This document shows positions 43,679-46,621 of a stretch of DNA of 46,621 bases, piece after piece. Each line of letters opens with the position of its first letter. Positions within the stretch are counted from its first letter, which is position 1. The stretch lies in the NCBI GenBank assembly GCA_900542195.1, contig UQNA01000014.1, forward strand, positions 1 to 46,621, read 5' to 3'. Below the pieces are notes generated by a model, which made no database searches, was not told the origin of the DNA, and worked only from the letters and a program-made list of their open reading frames with translations. A program made the position numbers and the translations under genes. The stretch is from an uncultured Sutterella sp. Its GTDB lineage: Bacteria > Pseudomonadota > Gammaproteobacteria > Burkholderiales > Burkholderiaceae_F.

Positions 43679-44281
43679 CTAGGAAAACAGGAGCGCTTTC
43701 GCACCATCAAATATCATTTGTGAGGAGAGAGCCGCGAGAATAAGTCCAGTAAGTTTGCTCAGCACCACAAGACCGTTCTTTCCTATGGCCTTTTCAATGT
43801 AAGCTGAAAACCACAAAAGAAAACCGACGCACAAAATCGGCAAAGCGAAAGAGCAAAATGACGCAATCCACTCAACAAAACCGTTGATTTCACCGCCGTA
43901 CACAACCAATGCGCCGACCGTTGCCGGACCAACCGTGATAGGAATCGCCATAGGTACAACTGCGATTGAATGAAGTGAACCTTTTACTTTCAAAGCGGAA
44001 TCTTCTCCTCTTACCAAACTCACTGATGTCAAAAAGAGGATTGCACCTGTTCCTATCCTGAAAGCATTAATAGTGATGCCGAACACAGAAAAGATATAGC
44101 CTCCGCAAAGAAGCAAGACGGTACTGACCAACAGAGTCGCCACCGTAATACGTAAAGCCAAAGAAGCTTTTTCTTGAGGCGAATAATTCTGCGCTACAGC
44201 TAAAAAAACCGATATGACAAACGGAGGCGTCAGCAGAAAGAAGAACTTAACAAAAAGTGCGAAAAAATCTGTAACTGTCAT
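43679..44281 (-). CDS. MarC-family integral membrane protein
   Basis: The product is 200 residues from the ATG at 44281; the frame can be extended to a TTG at 44311 without better support. Six hydrophobic segments are seen. FFFLLTPPFVISVFLAV near 13-29 and VVPMAIPITVGPATVGALVVY near 108-128 are characteristic of MarC/YhgN proteins, and LTGLILAALSSQMIFDGAKAL near 176-196 is the usual end. The biochemical role of the family is not settled; transport of small neutral amino acids has been proposed for some members. It lies 82 bases downstream of the ArgH-like copy 2 gene and could share its transcript. Confidence 0.87.
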   Translation of the reverse strand: MTVTDFFALFVKFFFLLTPPFVISVFLAVAQNYSPQEKASLALRITVATLLVSTVLLLCGGYIFSVFGITINAFRIGTGAILFLTSVSLVRGEDSALKVKGSLHSIAVVPMAIPITVGPATVGALVVYGGEINGFVEWIASFCSFALPILCVGFLLWFSAYIEKAIGKNGLVVLSKLTGLILAALSSQMIFDGAKALLFS

Positions 44282-44363
44282 CTTAGAAAGGCGGCAATGA
44301 AGCCGCCTCAAATATTAAATTGACACAATTTTACGAAAAAAGCTTTGGGCCATACAGAAACTA

Positions 44364-45872
44364 TTATTGGCCTTGAGCCATGCAGTTTGTGGTTTCTTCA
44401 AGCAGAGCTTTTGCATTGTTGATTTGCTCAACTCTACCGGCAAGAACTCTTTCGTCTTTTCCTAGCTGGTTCTTCAATTCTGTTAATTGACGAAGCACTT
44501 CTTCTTTGTTTGAGCCGCCGATAGTCCGTTTGCTTTGAGCATTGAGTTCAGGATCTAAAGCTTGCTTAATCAATTCATCCGTAAGAGTCGTTGACTTACC
44601 GAGGACTTCAAGACAAATGAGATCTACTTCCTCTCGGGTGATTTCATTGGCGAGTTTGCCATGATCCTGCATGTATCCGACCAGACGGGCAACAACGTTA
44701 TGAGCACTTCTGAAGGAGATACCGTCATGGCGAACGAAGTAGTTCGCCAATTCAGTGACGGTACAATAGTTCCCGACGGCCGCTTGAAGCATTCTGTCTT
44801 TCTTTAGAGTCAAAGTCTTAACCGTAACGTCAAGCAAGGCAATAAGTGCTTCAAATTCATTCAATGCCGTCCATACAAATCTCATGGCTTCTGTTGAAGA
44901 GTCACGGCAGTGAGTAAATGGAATATTCTTCAAAGAACTGAAAACGGAAACGAAGAAGCCTTCTAAGTGAGCTGCCTTAGCCTTACAGCATTCCAAAGTC
45001 AGCGCATTTTTCTTCTGAGGCATGATGGAAGAACATCCGGCAACGGAATCATCGACTTCCAGATATCCGTATTCCGGTGTGCTCCAAACATACAAGTCAA
45101 AACAAAATCTAGATAATGTGCATGCAGCAATAGATAAAGCAGCGATGATTTCCAGGCAATAGTCACGGCTTGCGGTACAGTCAATAGAATTTTGAAGAGG
45201 CTTATTGAAACCTAACAGCTCGCTTGTACGGTTTCTATTGATCATGAAGGTCGTAGATCCCATGGAGCCGCCACCCAAGGGACAAAGATTCAAGGCGTCC
45301 CAGCAGCGTTCAATTCTCCAGTAACTTCTTTCCAACGCCTCAAGCATGCCTGCACAGTAATGAGCAAAAGTAATCGGCTCAGAAGGCTGAAGATGCGTAT
45401 ATCCGCTCATGACGGCATCGGGACAGCTCTGGCCTAGTTCAAGAATAGATTGGCGCAGGCCATTGAAAGATTCGCAAAGTTTAAGAAAATATCCGCGAAT
45501 ATCCATTCTTTGTTCTGTGGCAAACAGATCATTTCGGGAGCGAGCCGTATGCTGCTGTCCGCCGATTTCAGGTCCGGTTTGCTCAATCAAGTAACGCTCT
45601 AAATTGAAATACAAATCTTCTACATTAGGATTGATTTCGAAAACCGGATGATCCTGCATTTTTGCGATTTCCTGAGTGCACGCAAGAATCTTTGAGCCAA
45701 CCTCTCTGGTGATAATTTCCTCTTCAACAAGCATGATAACGTGTGCCTTGTTGATGTCTAATATGGTCTGATAGCTTCTTTCCAGATCTTGTTTGATAGC
45801 TGGATTTATTAAATACTTCACAACTTCTGGAGAGGGCTTTTTAGAAATTTTGCCGCGATGTTTTTCGTCCAT
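44364..45872 (-). CDS. Argininosuccinate lyase-like C-N lyase (copy 2)
   Basis: The product is 502 residues from the ATG at 45872, chosen for its AAGGAG; the frame extends to 45905 without support. Signatures: HTARSRNDL, GYTHLQPSEP and CSSIMPQKKNA, the last with Ala for the usual Pro. It shares the RGKISK start, the ~500-residue length and the Gly-to-Ala and Gln-to-Leu changes with copy 1 at 11952-13463. It probably removes fumarate from a compound other than argininosuccinate. It is divergent from a LysR gene (161 bases between starts) of the same subfamily as the other lyase regulators, which points to a separate inducer. Confidence 0.88.
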   Translation of the reverse strand: MDEKHRGKISKKPSPEVVKYLINPAIKQDLERSYQTILDINKAHVIMLVEEEIITREVGSKILACTQEIAKMQDHPVFEINPNVEDLYFNLERYLIEQTGPEIGGQQHTARSRNDLFATEQRMDIRGYFLKLCESFNGLRQSILELGQSCPDAVMSGYTHLQPSEPITFAHYCAGMLEALERSYWRIERCWDALNLCPLGGGSMGSTTFMINRNRTSELLGFNKPLQNSIDCTASRDYCLEIIAALSIAACTLSRFCFDLYVWSTPEYGYLEVDDSVAGCSSIMPQKKNALTLECCKAKAAHLEGFFVSVFSSLKNIPFTHCRDSSTEAMRFVWTALNEFEALIALLDVTVKTLTLKKDRMLQAAVGNYCTVTELANYFVRHDGISFRSAHNVVARLVGYMQDHGKLANEITREEVDLICLEVLGKSTTLTDELIKQALDPELNAQSKRTIGGSNKEEVLRQLTELKNQLGKDERVLAGRVEQINNAKALLEETTNCMAQGQ

Positions 45873-46032
45873 TTTGAACTCCTTATTGTCTTTGGAATGA
45901 GGCAAAACTAAATATGCTCCTCCAGCCCAAGAGACTCAATAAAGTTCAAAAAGTTAGATTATTAAGTTTGAAAATTTCTATTTTGTCCTAGTTATATTAA
46001 GCTGTTGAAGAATCAATCAAGTGAGCTATGGC

Positions 46033-46621
46033 ATGAACAAAACCTCAGTCTTTAGCAAGCATGGTCAAGTATTTTTGACAGTTGCGGAACATCTTTCTGT
46101 AGTGAAAGCCGCGGACGTTCTTGGCATGAAACAATCCAGCATCTCATATCACTTAAATCAATTGGAAAAAGAACTGAACGTTCCTCTGCTGGATCGGAGA
46201 ACAAAACCAATTTCATTAACACCTGAAGGCAAATTACTATTTGATGAGCTGAGTTACGAACAAAGACACCTGACGGAGTTTTTATCAAAGCTGCAGCAAA
46301 GAAACTTGCACGCACCCGTTGTTCGCTTCGGAATTATCGAAAGCCTTTCCTACAATCTAGGTACTGACCTGATACAAAGTTTTTTTTCAAAAAGTCAACA
46401 CGTGAAGATGGTTTCGGGAACTTCAGAAAGGCTTATTCAGCAACTGGAGAATAATGAAATCGATTGGGCTATCACCAGTCGAACTCCAGATGCACTCAAA
46501 TTCACAAAAACTGTTCTTTTTGAAGAACCCTCCGTTTTAGCAACGCCGAAATCTTTGAAATTTCCAACAGACCATCCTACCTGGGATAACCTGATGTATT
46601 GCGGCCTTCCGTTCTTAAGAT
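46033..46621 (+). CDS. LysR-family transcriptional regulator, 3' end outside window
   Basis: The open frame from the ATG at 46033 runs to the right edge without a stop, giving 196 codons. Helix-turn-helix at about 20-60 (SVVKAADVLGMKQSSISYHLNQLE). The effector part shows SGTSERLIQQLENNEIDWAITS and YCGLPFLR, the same marks as the three other LysR proteins in the window. An upstream ATG at 46028 stops after two codons. It is divergent from ArgH-like copy 2 and is its likely regulator. Confidence 0.88.
   Translation, partial: MNKTSVFSKHGQVFLTVAEHLSVVKAADVLGMKQSSISYHLNQLEKELNVPLLDRRTKPISLTPEGKLLFDELSYEQRHLTEFLSKLQQRNLHAPVVRFGIIESLSYNLGTDLIQSFFSKSQHVKMVSGTSERLIQQLENNEIDWAITSRTPDALKFTKTVLFEEPSVLATPKSLKFPTDHPTWDNLMYCGLPFLR

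Noticed and set aside
8931..45907. GAGGCAAAA found near 8932, 13584 (inverted) and 45899 in intergenic regions
   Set aside because: Nine bases recurring three times in 46 kb with different positions relative to starts is weak, and one site has no adjacent promoter of a lyase. Probably chance.
1..46621. CRISPR arrays, tRNA, rRNA or prophage structure
   Set aside because: No spaced short repeats, cloverleaf-like sequence, rRNA stretches or phage structural genes were noticed on reading both strands.

Overview
The window looks like a chromosomal segment of a low-to-moderate GC, asaccharolytic, anaerobic betaproteobacterium, most plausibly from the Sutterellaceae (Parasutterella/Turicimonas-like gut commensals). 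This is an inference from the gene set: fumarate-forming C-N lyases, Dcu-type C4-dicarboxylate carriers, a periplasmic flavin-dependent reductase, NDH-2, an autotransporter and many LysR regulators. No rRNA, tRNA or CRISPR array was seen.

Layout. 1-413: a partial exported protein. 465-3899: an autotransporter split by two frameshifts, one of them a G9 tract inside its signal-peptide coding region. 3900-9124: an accessory zone with a Fic protein (Fic-motif His replaced), a DUF4143-type ATPase, an IS21 istB remnant and an HNH endonuclease. 9125-28561: the core of the window, described below. 28562-32477: a secreted M20 peptidase, a stand-alone exported M20 lid-like domain, a broken copy of the latter, and an Rpn-type nuclease between the two copies. 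32681-36149: an EamA exporter, a MerR regulator and an exported FMN/FAD reductase behind a textbook MerR promoter (19-bp spacer with dyad). 36227-36831: an intact HigA antitoxin with a dead higB. 36960-43349: a DnaQ-like exonuclease, a SNF2 helicase and NDH-2. 43679-46621: a MarC-family protein, a second ArgH-like lyase and a divergent LysR gene that runs off the end.

The core holds three two-gene cassettes of aspartase/fumarase-superfamily proteins, always in the order alpha then beta: alpha1-beta1 (11890-9125, minus), alpha2-beta2 (21960-19137, minus) and alpha3-beta3 (25672-28561, plus). By sequence resemblance, alpha and beta are two separate paralogous lines. In cassette 3 both members have all active-site motifs. 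In cassette 1, alpha1 has lost the N-terminal substrate-binding motifs and keeps the catalytic SS-loop, while beta1 keeps the N-terminal motifs and has lost the SS-loop. In cassette 2 the losses are exactly reversed: alpha2 lost the SS-loop and beta2 lost the N-terminal motifs. In this superfamily each active site is assembled from three subunits of a tetramer, so the pattern predicts obligate alpha-beta hetero-oligomers with divided labour, evolved twice with opposite polarity. I regard this as the main discovery candidate.

How the genes may work together: Dcu carriers would exchange aspartate-like or other C4 substrates for succinate; the alpha/beta lyases and ArgH-like lyases would release fumarate (family knowledge); fumarate would serve as an electron acceptor, with NDH-2 feeding electrons into the quinone pool. 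Each lyase block has its own LysR regulator of one recognisable subfamily, which suggests that each block responds to a different amino-dicarboxylate substrate. The substrates cannot be read from sequence alone.
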